The notes beneath the pieces were generated by a model, which searched no databases, had not been told where the DNA came from, and saw nothing but the letters and a program-made list of their open reading frames with translations. Shown in pieces: positions 26,439 through 34,505 of a stretch of DNA of 64,000 nucleotides. A program made the position numbers and the translations under genes. The stretch spans positions 45,923 to 109,922 of the forward strand of contig NZ_VCJS01000014.1 in NCBI RefSeq assembly GCF_005893125.1, given 5' to 3'. This DNA comes from Nonomuraea basaltis (GTDB taxonomy: Bacteria > Actinomycetota > Actinomycetes > Streptosporangiales > Streptosporangiaceae). Every line of letters begins with the position of its first letter. The stretch's first letter is position 1.

Positions 26439-27060
26439 TGCGGGTTATGCATCGGCTTGGCTACGGCGGCCACCATCCTGCCGTTCATCTCAGCCATGCC
26501 CGCCGCCGAGGAGGTCCCCGAGCCGGAGAGCGGTGTTCAACAGATCGGCCCGGGCCAGTATTTCCCGGACACCAGCACCTTCGAGGTAGGCGAGACGGAC
26601 GTGTCGGTCGGCGCCATCGGCCGCCGGCACCGCGTGGTGGCTGCCACGGACGGCGGCCTGGCCCGTCCGCAAGCCGTCAGTCGCCCTGACCTGGCGGTGT
26701 ACGGCCTCGGCTGGGAGGCCGAGTTCCTCGGTGGGGCCACCGGCCGCTCGCTGACCGCCCAGGGCGACACGATCACGACCGGCGAGATCGGTCAGCCGGG
26801 CTCCATCCGGTACGACCTCAAGAGCAGCGTCACGTTCCCGGGCGGTGGCGGCGTCCGCAAGCTCGAGGCGGCCGATGGTTCCAAGCTCAGCGAGACCACC
26901 CGCTGGGACTCGGCGGCCGGTGTGATGCGTACGACGATCACTGAAACGCCCGCCGTGAACTTCGGTCCGGCCGATGACGGCATCGTCTACAACATGGACG
27001 AGTTCCTCCTCACCTACACCTGGGTCCGGGTGGACCCCGCCGACCCGGCATCCTGGCGGG
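26439..27060 (+). pseudogene. Rhs-family secreted protein, N-terminal remnant
   Basis: A signal-peptide-like segment (GLATAATILPFISAMPAAEE) leads into the opening of actinobacterial Rhs-repeat proteins: STFEVGETDVSVGAIGRR, VYGLGWEAEFLGGATGR, IRYDLKSSVTFPGGGGVRKL, DGSKLSETTRWDSAAGVMRT and LTYTWVRVDPADPASWRVT. Rhs proteins run for 1,000-2,500 residues with YD repeats and a variable C-terminal toxin; here the coding frame ends after ~205 residues and both a normal start and the repeat body are missing. A TTG at 26457 could act as start. It may mark a former polymorphic-toxin locus. Confidence 0.6.
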
Positions 27061-27144
27061 TGACGCCGACGAGATCCTCGACGAGGTCGTCGAGCCGTTC
27101 CTGGCCGGTGGAGGAAGGCTCGCGCTATCTGCACAATGGTCGCC

Positions 27145-27651
27145 ATGGACGAGAACATCGCGAACGAAGCGTGGTGGAGGCGGCAAGCCGCCGCACAAGG
27201 AGAATGGTGGCGGAAACGGGCGGCAGCACAGCAGGAGGAGTCCCTCCGGCAGAACAACCTGATGTACGGCGGCTTGATCGGTATCGGAGTCGTCTTTGTG
27301 CAGCCGTTCCTGACCGCGGGAGTCGCTTCCCTTGATCTGTCCGCCCAGATCTGCGTGATCGCCTTCTCCTTGGCCATCCCGCTCTTGTCGGCCCTCATCG
27401 TGTTGAACCGGCAGGAAGCCTATCGTCGGCGCATGACGAGTTCCGTTGTCGTGCTGGTGGCGCAGCAGGTTTCGCTCGGGCTCGGGTTCGTCGGGGTGGT
27501 CGCCGGTTTCTGGCACATCCTGACGATCGCCGGGATCGCGATCCTGGTTGGCGCGATCTTGGGTGTGGCCGTTCTTTCCGCGGGTTATGTGCGGCTGGAG
27601 GAAGAAGACGCCCAAGCCACACCAGGTGCTGAGCAACCACCCCAATGGTAA
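27145..27651 (+). CDS. Small four-helix membrane protein
   Basis: 168 residues from ATG 27145. A charged amphipathic N terminus rich in Trp, Gln and Arg (WWRRQAAAQGEWWRKRAAAQ) is followed by four predicted membrane helices: MYGGLIGIGVVFVQPFLTAG, SAQICVIAFSLAIPLLSALI, SSVVVLVAQQVSLGLGFVGV and ILTIAGIAILVGAILGVAVL. The tail is acidic. No family recognised. It directly follows the Rhs remnant in the same orientation, where polymorphic-toxin loci usually keep an immunity gene, so a membrane immunity protein is one possibility; nothing in its own sequence proves that. Confidence 0.65.
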   Translation: MDENIANEAWWRRQAAAQGEWWRKRAAAQQEESLRQNNLMYGGLIGIGVVFVQPFLTAGVASLDLSAQICVIAFSLAIPLLSALIVLNRQEAYRRRMTSSVVVLVAQQVSLGLGFVGVVAGFWHILTIAGIAILVGAILGVAVLSAGYVRLEEEDAQATPGAEQPPQW

Positions 27652-27734
27652 TCCGCTGACGTCCATGGCCCGACTGAGATCGACCGCCGACGATGGCCGT
27701 GCAGGATGTTCGACGGTATCGAGGAGGCTTGGCG

Positions 27735-28814
27735 TCAGGGGGAAGGCTCGTTGCAGCGCAACAGAAGCATGGCGGCATCGTCGTGCAACGGCCCATCGAC
27801 ATACGCCATCAGATCGAGGCGTAGCTTCTCCAGCGCCGCCTCCGGATCGTCGCCCTCCAACAGGAACGAGCGCTCCAGGAGCGGATAGAAGGCGTTATCA
27901 CGGTCGCGTGCCTCGATCACTCCGTCGGTGTAGAGCAGGATCTGGTCGCCGGGCCGGAAGGGCACCTGGTAAGGCTGTGGCCCCTCCACCTCCAGCCCGG
28001 GCAGGCCGAGCGGTGGGGCGTTGTCCTCCGGCTCGGCGAAAATCGCGTCCCCGTCGAAGGGCACGAGCAGCGGTGGCGGATGGCCGTAGTTGAGCAGCGT
28101 CAGCCTGCCGTCGGCAGCGGTTTCAGCCAAGATCGCGGTGACGAACTCCTCGCCCGACAGGCGGCGATTCAGCGAACGTTCCAGCCGTTCGCTGACGCCG
28201 AGCAGGTCCGCTTCGTCCTGGGCTGCCTCGCGGAAGGCGCCGAGCACCGTGGCCGCCGTCTCTACGGCTTCAAGTCCCTTGCCCTGCACGTCACCAACGA
28301 TCACACGCACCCCGCCTGGGCCGATGACCACCTCGTACAGGTCGCCGCCGATCCGGGCCTCGGCGTTGGCCGAGGTGTAGGAAACGGCAGCACGCATGTT
28401 GCCTGCGCGGCGCGGCACCGGCCGCAGCAGCACCCGCTGAGCCACCTCGGCGACCGAACGTACGCTGGCCAGTTCCCGCTCCCGCCGCTGCCTTCCGAGT
28501 GTGACCAACACTCCCGCCACCGTCACACCGGCGATGGAGATGAGATTGAGGTCGCTTTGCCGTGACCCGAGCAGCTCGTCATACAGTCCCAGGAGCAGCG
28601 AGAGAACCAGCGCCATGCCTCCGATGAGCACGGTCCGGAGAGCGCCGCCGACCAGGCACGCGAACGCGGGCCCGAGCGCCAAGAGGGAGAGGTAGCCGTA
28701 TTGCGGCCCGGCCAGAAGATCCACGGCCGTTACGGTGGCCATCATGACGAACGGCCAGGCGGTCGTCAGGGAGTGCACCAGCCGGATTCCTCTCGCGTAC
28801 TCCCGGCTCCGCAC
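27735..28814 (-). CDS. Membrane PP2C/SpoIIE-type serine phosphatase (RsbU-like)
   Basis: 359 residues from GTG 28814, chosen because it follows GGAGG by six bases and because the longer ATG start at 28838 would overlap the conserved leader. Residues ~1-115 hold about five membrane helices (YLSLLALGPAFACLVGGALR, VLIGGMALVLSLLLGLYDEL). The phosphatase domain follows: ARIGGDLYEVV and VRVIVGDVQGKGLEA (metal-binding Asp residues), LLNYGHPPPLL, ILLYTDGVIEARDR and HDDAAMLLLR. Such enzymes dephosphorylate anti-anti-sigma factors. Its mRNA leader carries the shared structured element, so translation is likely controlled. Confidence 0.9.
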   Translation of the reverse strand: MRSREYARGIRLVHSLTTAWPFVMMATVTAVDLLAGPQYGYLSLLALGPAFACLVGGALRTVLIGGMALVLSLLLGLYDELLGSRQSDLNLISIAGVTVAGVLVTLGRQRRERELASVRSVAEVAQRVLLRPVPRRAGNMRAAVSYTSANAEARIGGDLYEVVIGPGGVRVIVGDVQGKGLEAVETAATVLGAFREAAQDEADLLGVSERLERSLNRRLSGEEFVTAILAETAADGRLTLLNYGHPPPLLVPFDGDAIFAEPEDNAPPLGLPGLEVEGPQPYQVPFRPGDQILLYTDGVIEARDRDNAFYPLLERSFLLEGDDPEAALEKLRLDLMAYVDGPLHDDAAMLLLRCNEPSP

Positions 28815-28815
28815 A

Positions 28816-28870
28816 GGCGCCTCCAGACAGGTCGGCAAAAAGATCTGCCGACCAGACTTCCCGGCGCACC
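28816..28870 (-). promoter_or_regulatory. Structured leader element, copy 1 (phosphatase gene)
   Basis: On the minus strand GGTGCGCC is followed by the shared core (CCGGGAAGTCTGGTCGGC). A perfect hairpin follows, GGTCGGC / GCCGACC around a ten-base U-rich loop, then TGTCT and GGAGGCGCC. GCGCC at the 5' side can pair with GGCGC at the 3' side, and that 3' strand overlaps the Shine-Dalgarno GGAGG, two bases before the GTG start. The arrangement is that of an RNA switch masking the RBS. Confidence 0.6.
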
Positions 28871-28990
28871 GCGGTCACTGTAACAACCCCGTGCCTCCCG
28901 CGGCAGCCCGTTGCCAAGCCACAGGACGGCTACGAGGTCCTCCTTCCTTGATAGGGTGCCTATCCTCGGGTGCCGGGCGGCACTCGCCTT

Positions 28991-29045
28991 GGTGTGCCGG
29001 GAAGTCTGGTCGGCGTGACAGCAGCAGCCCGACTGGAGACGGCAC
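28991..29045 (+). promoter_or_regulatory. Structured leader element, copy 2 (mannosyltransferase operon)
   Basis: GGTGTGCC and the core (CCGGGAAGTCTGGTCGGC) are followed by a hairpin closed by GTCGG/CCGAC-type pairs, then TGGAGAC and GGCAC. The outer pair is GTGCC/GGCAC, whereas copies 1 and 4 have GCGCC/GGCGC: a compensatory T-A for C-G exchange. The SD GGAGA precedes the ATG at 29048. Upstream, GATAGG/CCTATC (28950-28964) is a perfect small palindrome in the divergent promoter gap. Confidence 0.6.
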
Positions 29046-29047
29046 TC

Positions 29048-29092
29048 ATGACTTCCACCCGCTCTCACTCTCATCGGCGTGTTGCCGCATGA
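29048..29092 (+). CDS. 14-codon leader peptide (uORF)
   Basis: ATG 29048 follows GGAGA at good spacing and encodes MTSTRSHSHRRVAA, ending TGA at 29090-29092, which overlaps the ATG of the next gene (ATGA). The downstream gene has no RBS of its own, so it is probably translated by coupling to this leader. The basic, His/Ser-rich peptide has no known family. It connects the structured leader to the large membrane protein. Confidence 0.5.
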   Translation: MTSTRSHSHRRVAA

Positions 29093-30315
29093 ATCAACCG
29101 GTTCTCACCACGCTGCTGCTATGCGCTGGACTCGCGCTCGCCGCCGCCGCACACCGCTACCGCTGGCGTCCCTCGCTGAGGACGACTCTCCTGGTGGCCA
29201 TCGGATTCCGGGCAGCGGTGCTGGTCATCGCAGCGCAGGGCACCTGGCAGCCTGTCGACTTCGTGCAGAGCTTCCAGCCCGCGGGAGAAGCGATCCTGCG
29301 GCATGAGGACCCGGTGCTGTCCACCGATGGCTCATGGCGCTTCCTGCCGATGATCCCCTACGCCTACGCCGCCACACTGGCGGCCGGGATTCCGTGGGAA
29401 ATAGGCGGCCGGCTGGTCACCGTGCTGTCCGACCTCGTCCTCGTGCTCCTCGTCGGCAAACTTGCCAGCCCCGAGCAGGAGGCCACGCGGCGCTTTCAAT
29501 ACGCCTGCTCCCCGCTGGCGGTGATGGTCGCAGCCATACATGGCCAGGTCGAACCCGTGTCCCTGATGTTCCTGGTCGGGGCCTACCTTATGGCTCGTGC
29601 CGATCGTGGTCTGGCCGCCGGGATCCTGTTCGGATTGGCTCTGTCGGCCAAGAGCTGGCCGATCATCCTGTTGCCGGTGATCCTGCTGATGCTCTCAACC
29701 TGGCGTCAGCGTGTAGTCGCAGTACTGGCCGGTGGCGCGGTGCCCCTGCTCTTCTTCGTGACACTGCCCTTGGGCGCCGGAACTCCCCTCTCGCGCCTCC
29801 CCGAGGTGGTGGCCATGCTGCGCTGGGTACGCCCCATCGTCGGCGAGTGGGGCTGGACCGCGTGGCTGACCGGCGGCAACTGGTCCTTGGAGCCTGCCTA
29901 CTCGACGCTCGGCCAGGTCCTCATCTACATCGTCCTGGCCGTGGTGTTCTGGTTTTGGCGCCGCGCCGACCCGATCGATCTCACCACCGCGATGCTGCTG
30001 GGCTTCATGGTGGTCACACCCCGGCTGGGGGCGCAGTACCTGCTGTGGTTCGTGCCCCTCCTCATCGCCCGCCCTACCCGCTGGGGGCAGTACGCACTCG
30101 CCGCCTGCGCCGCCTGGGCCGGGCTCGGCTACGTCTACCTCACCCAGTTCGATTACACCGGTTGGGCACGTCACCACTCGTGGTGGGCGATGAGCTCGAT
30201 CTTGGTCATTCCACTGCTCGTCTTGGCGATGCCCTGGAAGCGCAGGATCTCCTTGCCGAGCCGGGCGCAGAACCCGGTACCACTAGAACGAGACCTCGCC
30301 AAGTCTGGAACCTGA
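29089..30315 (+). CDS. Polyprenol-dependent mannosyltransferase-like membrane protein (GT87-like)
   Basis: 408 residues with 10 or more membrane helices. The pattern VDFVQSFQPAGEAILRHEDP followed by WRFLPMIPYAYAATLAAGIP recalls the first extracytoplasmic loop of GT-C glycosyltransferases (GT87/PimE type), which use polyprenyl-phosphate mannose. Later IHGQVEPVSLMFLVGAYLMA, LFGLALSAKSWPIILLPVIL and WGWTAWLTGGNWSLEP fit this fold. Start ATG 29089 overlaps the stop of a 14-codon leader peptide. Product and acceptor are unknown. Divergent from the phosphatase, with mirrored leaders. Confidence 0.7.
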   Translation: MNQPVLTTLLLCAGLALAAAAHRYRWRPSLRTTLLVAIGFRAAVLVIAAQGTWQPVDFVQSFQPAGEAILRHEDPVLSTDGSWRFLPMIPYAYAATLAAGIPWEIGGRLVTVLSDLVLVLLVGKLASPEQEATRRFQYACSPLAVMVAAIHGQVEPVSLMFLVGAYLMARADRGLAAGILFGLALSAKSWPIILLPVILLMLSTWRQRVVAVLAGGAVPLLFFVTLPLGAGTPLSRLPEVVAMLRWVRPIVGEWGWTAWLTGGNWSLEPAYSTLGQVLIYIVLAVVFWFWRRADPIDLTTAMLLGFMVVTPRLGAQYLLWFVPLLIARPTRWGQYALAACAAWAGLGYVYLTQFDYTGWARHHSWWAMSSILVIPLLVLAMPWKRRISLPSRAQNPVPLERDLAKSGT

Positions 30316-30450
30316 GCCACGTGTGGGACAGTCGCCCCGCAAGCCGGCTCAGCGACTTAGCCGCTGCCGACAGGGAGTTCACATTTGGTACGACAGCCGA
30401 CGCTTTGGGACGTTCGGCTAAAGAGCGGCGATACGGGTAGGGCGGTGATC

Positions 30451-30500
30451 GGTGTGCCGGGAAGCCTGGTCGGCTGGACTTGCCCCGACCCTTCCTGGAG
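30451..30500 (+). promoter_or_regulatory. Structured leader element, copy 3 (NhaA)
   Basis: GGTGTGCC plus core (CCGGGAAGCCTGGTCGGC), hairpin GGTCGG/CCGACC, then CTTCCTGGAG containing the SD and the GTG start at 30506. Here CCGGGAAG can pair with CTTCCTGG (one G-U), again reaching the SD; the outer pair of the other copies is not evident. Confidence 0.55.
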
Positions 30501-30505
30501 TTGCT

Positions 30506-31120
30506 GTGACGCACGCACCATCTCGTGGCTTTCGCCTGTTCAGCCCCAGCTCGTGGGCCGAGGCGCGGCGCATCGTCGACGTCCTGCGCGCCGAGACGGT
30601 CGGCGGCATGCTGCTCCTCGCCGGAGCGCTGTTCGGCATGCTGTGGGCGAACTCACCCTGGTCATCAACCTACGGGTCTCTGCGTGGCCTGGAGATCGGG
30701 CCCGCCGCCCTGCACCTGGATCTGAACCTGGCCACTTGGGCGGCGGACGGGTTGCTGGCCATCTTCTTCTTCGTGGCCGGTCTCGAGCTCAAGCGCGAGT
30801 TCGTCGCCGGAGATCTGCGCGATCCCCGCCGTGCGGCCATCCCGATCGCGGCCGCAGTCGCCGGAGTGCTCGTGCCCGCCGCGCTCTACCTGCTTATCAC
30901 CAGCGCCGCCGAGACGGATGCAGCCCGCGGATGGGCGGTGCCCACCGCCACCGATATCGCGTTCGCCCTGGCCATGCTCGCGGTCATCGGCCGCCACCTG
31001 CCCGCGGCGCTGCGCACGTTCCTGCTCACTCTGGCCGTCGTCGACGACCTGCGCAATAACGCCCATCGCCGCATGGAACAGGCCGAGCCCGCCTTCGTGG
31101 AAGACGAGCGGAATGCCTAG
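30506..31120 (+). pseudogene. nhaA: Na+/H+ antiporter NhaA, C-terminally truncated
   Basis: From GTG 30506 the protein follows NhaA closely: [80 protein letters not shown] and [14 protein letters not shown], which includes the double-Asp ion site. Immediately after VVDDL it changes to [15 protein letters not shown] and stops at 31120, after 204 residues; actinobacterial NhaA has about 400. The second half of the transporter, including helices 7-12, is lost, so transport activity is unlikely. The regulatory leader is still present. Confidence 0.8.
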
Positions 31121-31389
31121 TGGACGATCACGAAAGTCTGGCCCGATCATGCGGCCTTGTGGCGGAGACGGCTCCAGCGGTATCGGCGTTACGCCAGCGT
31201 AGGAAGGCCCGCACCTCACGGGCGCACGACGTGGTTAGCATGGGTCAAGCCTGCCGTCACGAGGGTGCGCAGCCGAACGAACTGCGGCTCGATGGGGTTG
31301 CCCCCCGAGACGTCGGTCGGCGTGGCGCACATCTACACCTTCGATGTGATCTATTGAGGAGTACGCCGACACGTGGCAGCCTCGGCCCC

Positions 31390-31539
31390 ATGGATGAATC
31401 CGTGGAACAGGGGCGGGGCGAGTTCTTCGACGAGCCGCCGCACAGATATGAGTTCGACGTGGTGCTTCGCGGCTATCATCGCCGACAGGTCCGCGATGCA
31501 CTACTCGACTGCATCCGGCGGTTGCAGTCGCCAGCCTGA
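31390..31539 (+). CDS. Small DivIVA-domain-like protein
   Basis: 49 residues: MDESVEQGRGEFFDEPPHRY then FDVVLRGYHRRQVRDALLDC and IRRLQSPA. The 'F.VVLRGYDRRQVDxxL' phrase is the N-terminal membrane-binding segment of DivIVA/Wag31-type proteins, here without the coiled-coil tail. Either a genuine short protein or a truncated relic; RBS is weak. The flanking stretches 31121-31389 and 31540-31746 show no other gene. Confidence 0.4.
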   Translation: MDESVEQGRGEFFDEPPHRYEFDVVLRGYHRRQVRDALLDCIRRLQSPA

Positions 31540-31746
31540 GGTTGCAATGCGTTCAGGTTACGGCGGCATAGTCGGCTCGAAGGCACCCGTCGCGGTCATT
31601 CAACCCCGGACGTGATGCCGCGTCCCGTTCTTGAAGAGGCGACGCACTGAACAGCCCGGATGCTCCGCGGAGTCAACCTCGGTCTGCGTCGCGGTCGACT
31701 GGTGGGCCGCCCTCCGGGCAATCCCGCAGAACGCTGCAGCCGAGCC

Positions 31747-32925
31747 CTACTGCGACTCACCTCTGCTGGATGTGCGCACAGGAAGGGCAGTCAACGCCCG
31801 TTTGATGCCGGGCTGCCAGCCGACCTCGGCGGCAGGTATGGCCAGCGCAAGGTTCGGGAACCTGTTGAGGAGGCTGGTGAGGGCGACCTGGGTCTCGGCT
31901 CGGGCCAGCGCGGCGCCCAGGCAGTAGTGGATGCCGTGGCCGAAGCCGAGGTGGGCGTTGTCAGGGCGGTGGAGATCGAGCAGGTCGCCTTGGTGGAAGC
32001 GGCGCGGGTCACGGTTGGCCGCCGCGTACACCACCTGCACCGCCTCGCCTGCCGGGATCGTCAGGCCGCCGATCTCTACGGGTTCCAGGGTGTAGCGCAT
32101 GACGGCGATCTCGGCGGGTCCGCTGTAGCGCAGGAACTCCTCCACCGCGTCGCCGACGTCGCCGAGGTCGACAGAGCCAGTGAGCAGCAGCCAGACGCTC
32201 TGGCTAATGAGGCTGACAGTGGTCTCATGTCCCGCGAGCAGGATGCTGATGGACATCGAGATCAGCTCCTCGTCGCTGAGCCGGTCACCGTCGGCCTCCT
32301 GCACTCCGATCAGACCCGATAGCAGGTCGTCACTCGATGCGGTGCGCTTGGCGGCGATCAGCTCCGCCATGTAGCCGACCAATCCCCTCGCTCCGGACGC
32401 GACCCGATCCAGGTCGCCGGCACCCAGATCGGCGGCCCAGATGCGCCAGGTGTCCCGGTCCTCGGTGGGCACTCCGAGCAACTCGCAGATGACCTGGATC
32501 GGCAGCGGATAGGCGAACCGCTCGATCAGATCGAACTCTTCCGGCAGGCCGACCAGCAGCTCGTCGGCGATCTGCTGGATGCGCGGGCGCAACCGCTCCA
32601 CCCTGCGGGCGGTGAACTCGCGCGACACCAGCCTGCGCAGCCGCGTGTGGTCCGGCGGGTCGTACGCGCCCAGCGTGCGCATCAGGTACGGCGCCACGTC
32701 CTCGGGGAGCCCGGCGACCGCCGCCAGGTCGATCTTGGCCTGTTTGGTGACGTCGCTGCTGAAACGAGGATCCGTCAGGACCGTGACACTTTCGGGATAG
32801 CCGGTGATCAGCCAGATGGGCGTGCCATCCATGTAGGTGGCACGGCTGACCGGCCCGTCCTTGGCCAGGCCGGTCAGGAACGCGTCCCGGTCGGAAGCGG
32901 TAAGCAAGCCGATGATGTTGCTCAT
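31747..32925 (-). CDS. Cytochrome P450
   Basis: 392 residues from ATG 32925. The I-helix LLAGHETTVSLISQSVW carries the acid/alcohol pair for O2 activation, the K-helix ExxR is VEEFLRYSGP, and the heme ligand loop is HLGFGHGIHYCLGAALARAE. LGAYDPPDHTRLRRLVSREF is the actinobacterial soluble P450 C-helix region. It is the last gene of a TetR-glycosyltransferase-hydrolase-P450 unit with gaps of only 2 bp here and ATGA overlaps upstream, so they are co-expressed. No ferredoxin gene is adjacent. Likely hydroxylates or epoxidises the small molecule that the glycosyltransferase modifies. Confidence 0.93.
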   Translation of the reverse strand: MSNIIGLLTASDRDAFLTGLAKDGPVSRATYMDGTPIWLITGYPESVTVLTDPRFSSDVTKQAKIDLAAVAGLPEDVAPYLMRTLGAYDPPDHTRLRRLVSREFTARRVERLRPRIQQIADELLVGLPEEFDLIERFAYPLPIQVICELLGVPTEDRDTWRIWAADLGAGDLDRVASGARGLVGYMAELIAAKRTASSDDLLSGLIGVQEADGDRLSDEELISMSISILLAGHETTVSLISQSVWLLLTGSVDLGDVGDAVEEFLRYSGPAEIAVMRYTLEPVEIGGLTIPAGEAVQVVYAAANRDPRRFHQGDLLDLHRPDNAHLGFGHGIHYCLGAALARAETQVALTSLLNRFPNLALAIPAAEVGWQPGIKRALTALPVRTSSRGESQ

Positions 32926-32927
32926 AG

Positions 32928-34505
32928 TCACTCCAAGATGGGGAGCACGACGGCTGAGGGCCGTACAGGGTCGTGGTGGAGCAGACGCGTGCCGGCGGCG
33001 GGGTTGCGGTCCCAACGCGGGAACGCGCCTGCGGTGATCTGCACGCGAATGCGGTGCCCGCGTCTGATCCGGTACGCGGTCGGCCAGAGCTCGACCTCGG
33101 CGCATGCGGGTACGGGGGCGAACCGCTGGAGCCCGTCGGTCACGTACGTGGCCTTGCCGGACGGTGCCACATCGCAGATTCGCACGTAGAAGTCGGCGCT
33201 CGCGGCGTCGGACGAGACGTGCAGTATCGCCCGAGGGACGCCGATGGCATCGAGATCGGCGGCCAGCGGCTCGCTGGTGTAGGTGAGCACGTCGGTGCGG
33301 TCGCGTAAAACCCGGTCGCCGTGTGCCCGTTTGATGCCCATGAGCCGCGGGGGCAGTTCGGGATCGGGGGTAGGGTTCGCCGGGTCGTAGGCGAGGCGAT
33401 CAGGCTGGGACTCTGGCGGGCCGGCGGTGGCGAGCCCGCCGCCGGGCTGCAGATGCCATGGCCGCGGCTGGACTTCGGGCGGTGGATAGCTGTCGAGGTC
33501 GAGCCACTCGCCGGCGCCGTCGAGGTGGATGCGGACAGGTTTGTCGCGCAGCCCGGTCCGGTCGCCGAGCAGCTGCGCACGAAGCCACAGGAGTCCTTCG
33601 CGGACGCTCGTGAGTGATGCCTGAGTGTCCCAGTGATGCCACGGACCGATCGTCAGGTACGGCTTCCGCCCCGCGCGATGCAGTTCCTGGTAGTCGCGGA
33701 TGAGGGCGGGCAGCATGAAGTCGCGCCAGCCGCCGACCAGGTGGTTCGGCGCGGTCACGGCCGCTACTCTGCCGCTGTGGTCGCTGCGCGTCCACCAGGG
33801 GTCGTCGGCCTGCCCATGGTCGAGCCATTCTCGCCAGTGCGGCGCCACCGCGCCCAGCGCGATCTCGTCGGCCTCGGCGAGCGGGAGGTGCCGTGCCGCC
33901 GCCGTGCGCCGGCGGGTGCCGCTCACCAGTGCGTACAGGTATGACAGCAGCGGGCGTTCCTGGTGGTGAACCACATATGCCCAGCCCAGGAAGATCTCCA
34001 GCGAGAGTGCGTCGCCTGGATAGATCATGCTCCGGAAGTCAGAGCTGGTCAGCTGGGTGGACATGGCCTGGAGCGTCGGCCCGGCCGCGTCGGCGATGGC
34101 CCACTGGGTGAAGCCGAGGTAGCTGGCGCCGGTGGTGCCGAGTACGCCGTTGAACCACGGCTGCTGCTTCAGCCATGCCAGCACGGCCAGCCCGTCGTCG
34201 CGTTCGCTGGCGAACGGGTCGAGGGTGCCGCCCGATCCACAGGTTCCCCGGCCGCTGACGATCAGCACGTGGAAGCCCCGCTCGGCGATCAGCTTGGCAA
34301 CGAAGGAGCCTTTCGTGCGGTCGGTGTAGACCGAGCGGATCATGACCGTGGGCCGCTCGCCGAGCCCCTGCGGAGCGTAGTGATCGGCCAACAGGATCAC
34401 GCCGTCGGGCATGGTGATCGGCAGGTCTCTGTCGACCGTGACGGTGCGGGTCTCGGCGGGCGGGAGTTTGGCCTGGCGGGCCAGGATGCGGCCGGCGATG
34501 CTCAT
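32928..34505 (-). CDS. CocE/NonD-family (X-Pro dipeptidyl-peptidase S15) hydrolase
   Basis: 525 residues from ATG 34505 (ATGA overlap with the glycosyltransferase stop). An alpha/beta-hydrolase domain has ITMPDGVILLADHYAP at its start, a nucleophile elbow in GTTGASYLGFTQW, and the histidine in YLTIGPWHHWDTQ. A C-terminal jelly-roll follows (ILHVSSDAASADFYVRICDV, RRGHRIRVQITAGAFPRWDR). The family includes cocaine esterase, beta-lactam acylases and macrolide or nonactate hydrolases. In this operon it could be an ester hydrolase or an unusual acyl- or cyclisation enzyme; substrate not predictable. Confidence 0.88.
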   Translation of the reverse strand: MSIAGRILARQAKLPPAETRTVTVDRDLPITMPDGVILLADHYAPQGLGERPTVMIRSVYTDRTKGSFVAKLIAERGFHVLIVSGRGTCGSGGTLDPFASERDDGLAVLAWLKQQPWFNGVLGTTGASYLGFTQWAIADAAGPTLQAMSTQLTSSDFRSMIYPGDALSLEIFLGWAYVVHHQERPLLSYLYALVSGTRRRTAAARHLPLAEADEIALGAVAPHWREWLDHGQADDPWWTRSDHSGRVAAVTAPNHLVGGWRDFMLPALIRDYQELHRAGRKPYLTIGPWHHWDTQASLTSVREGLLWLRAQLLGDRTGLRDKPVRIHLDGAGEWLDLDSYPPPEVQPRPWHLQPGGGLATAGPPESQPDRLAYDPANPTPDPELPPRLMGIKRAHGDRVLRDRTDVLTYTSEPLAADLDAIGVPRAILHVSSDAASADFYVRICDVAPSGKATYVTDGLQRFAPVPACAEVELWPTAYRIRRGHRIRVQITAGAFPRWDRNPAAGTRLLHHDPVRPSAVVLPILE

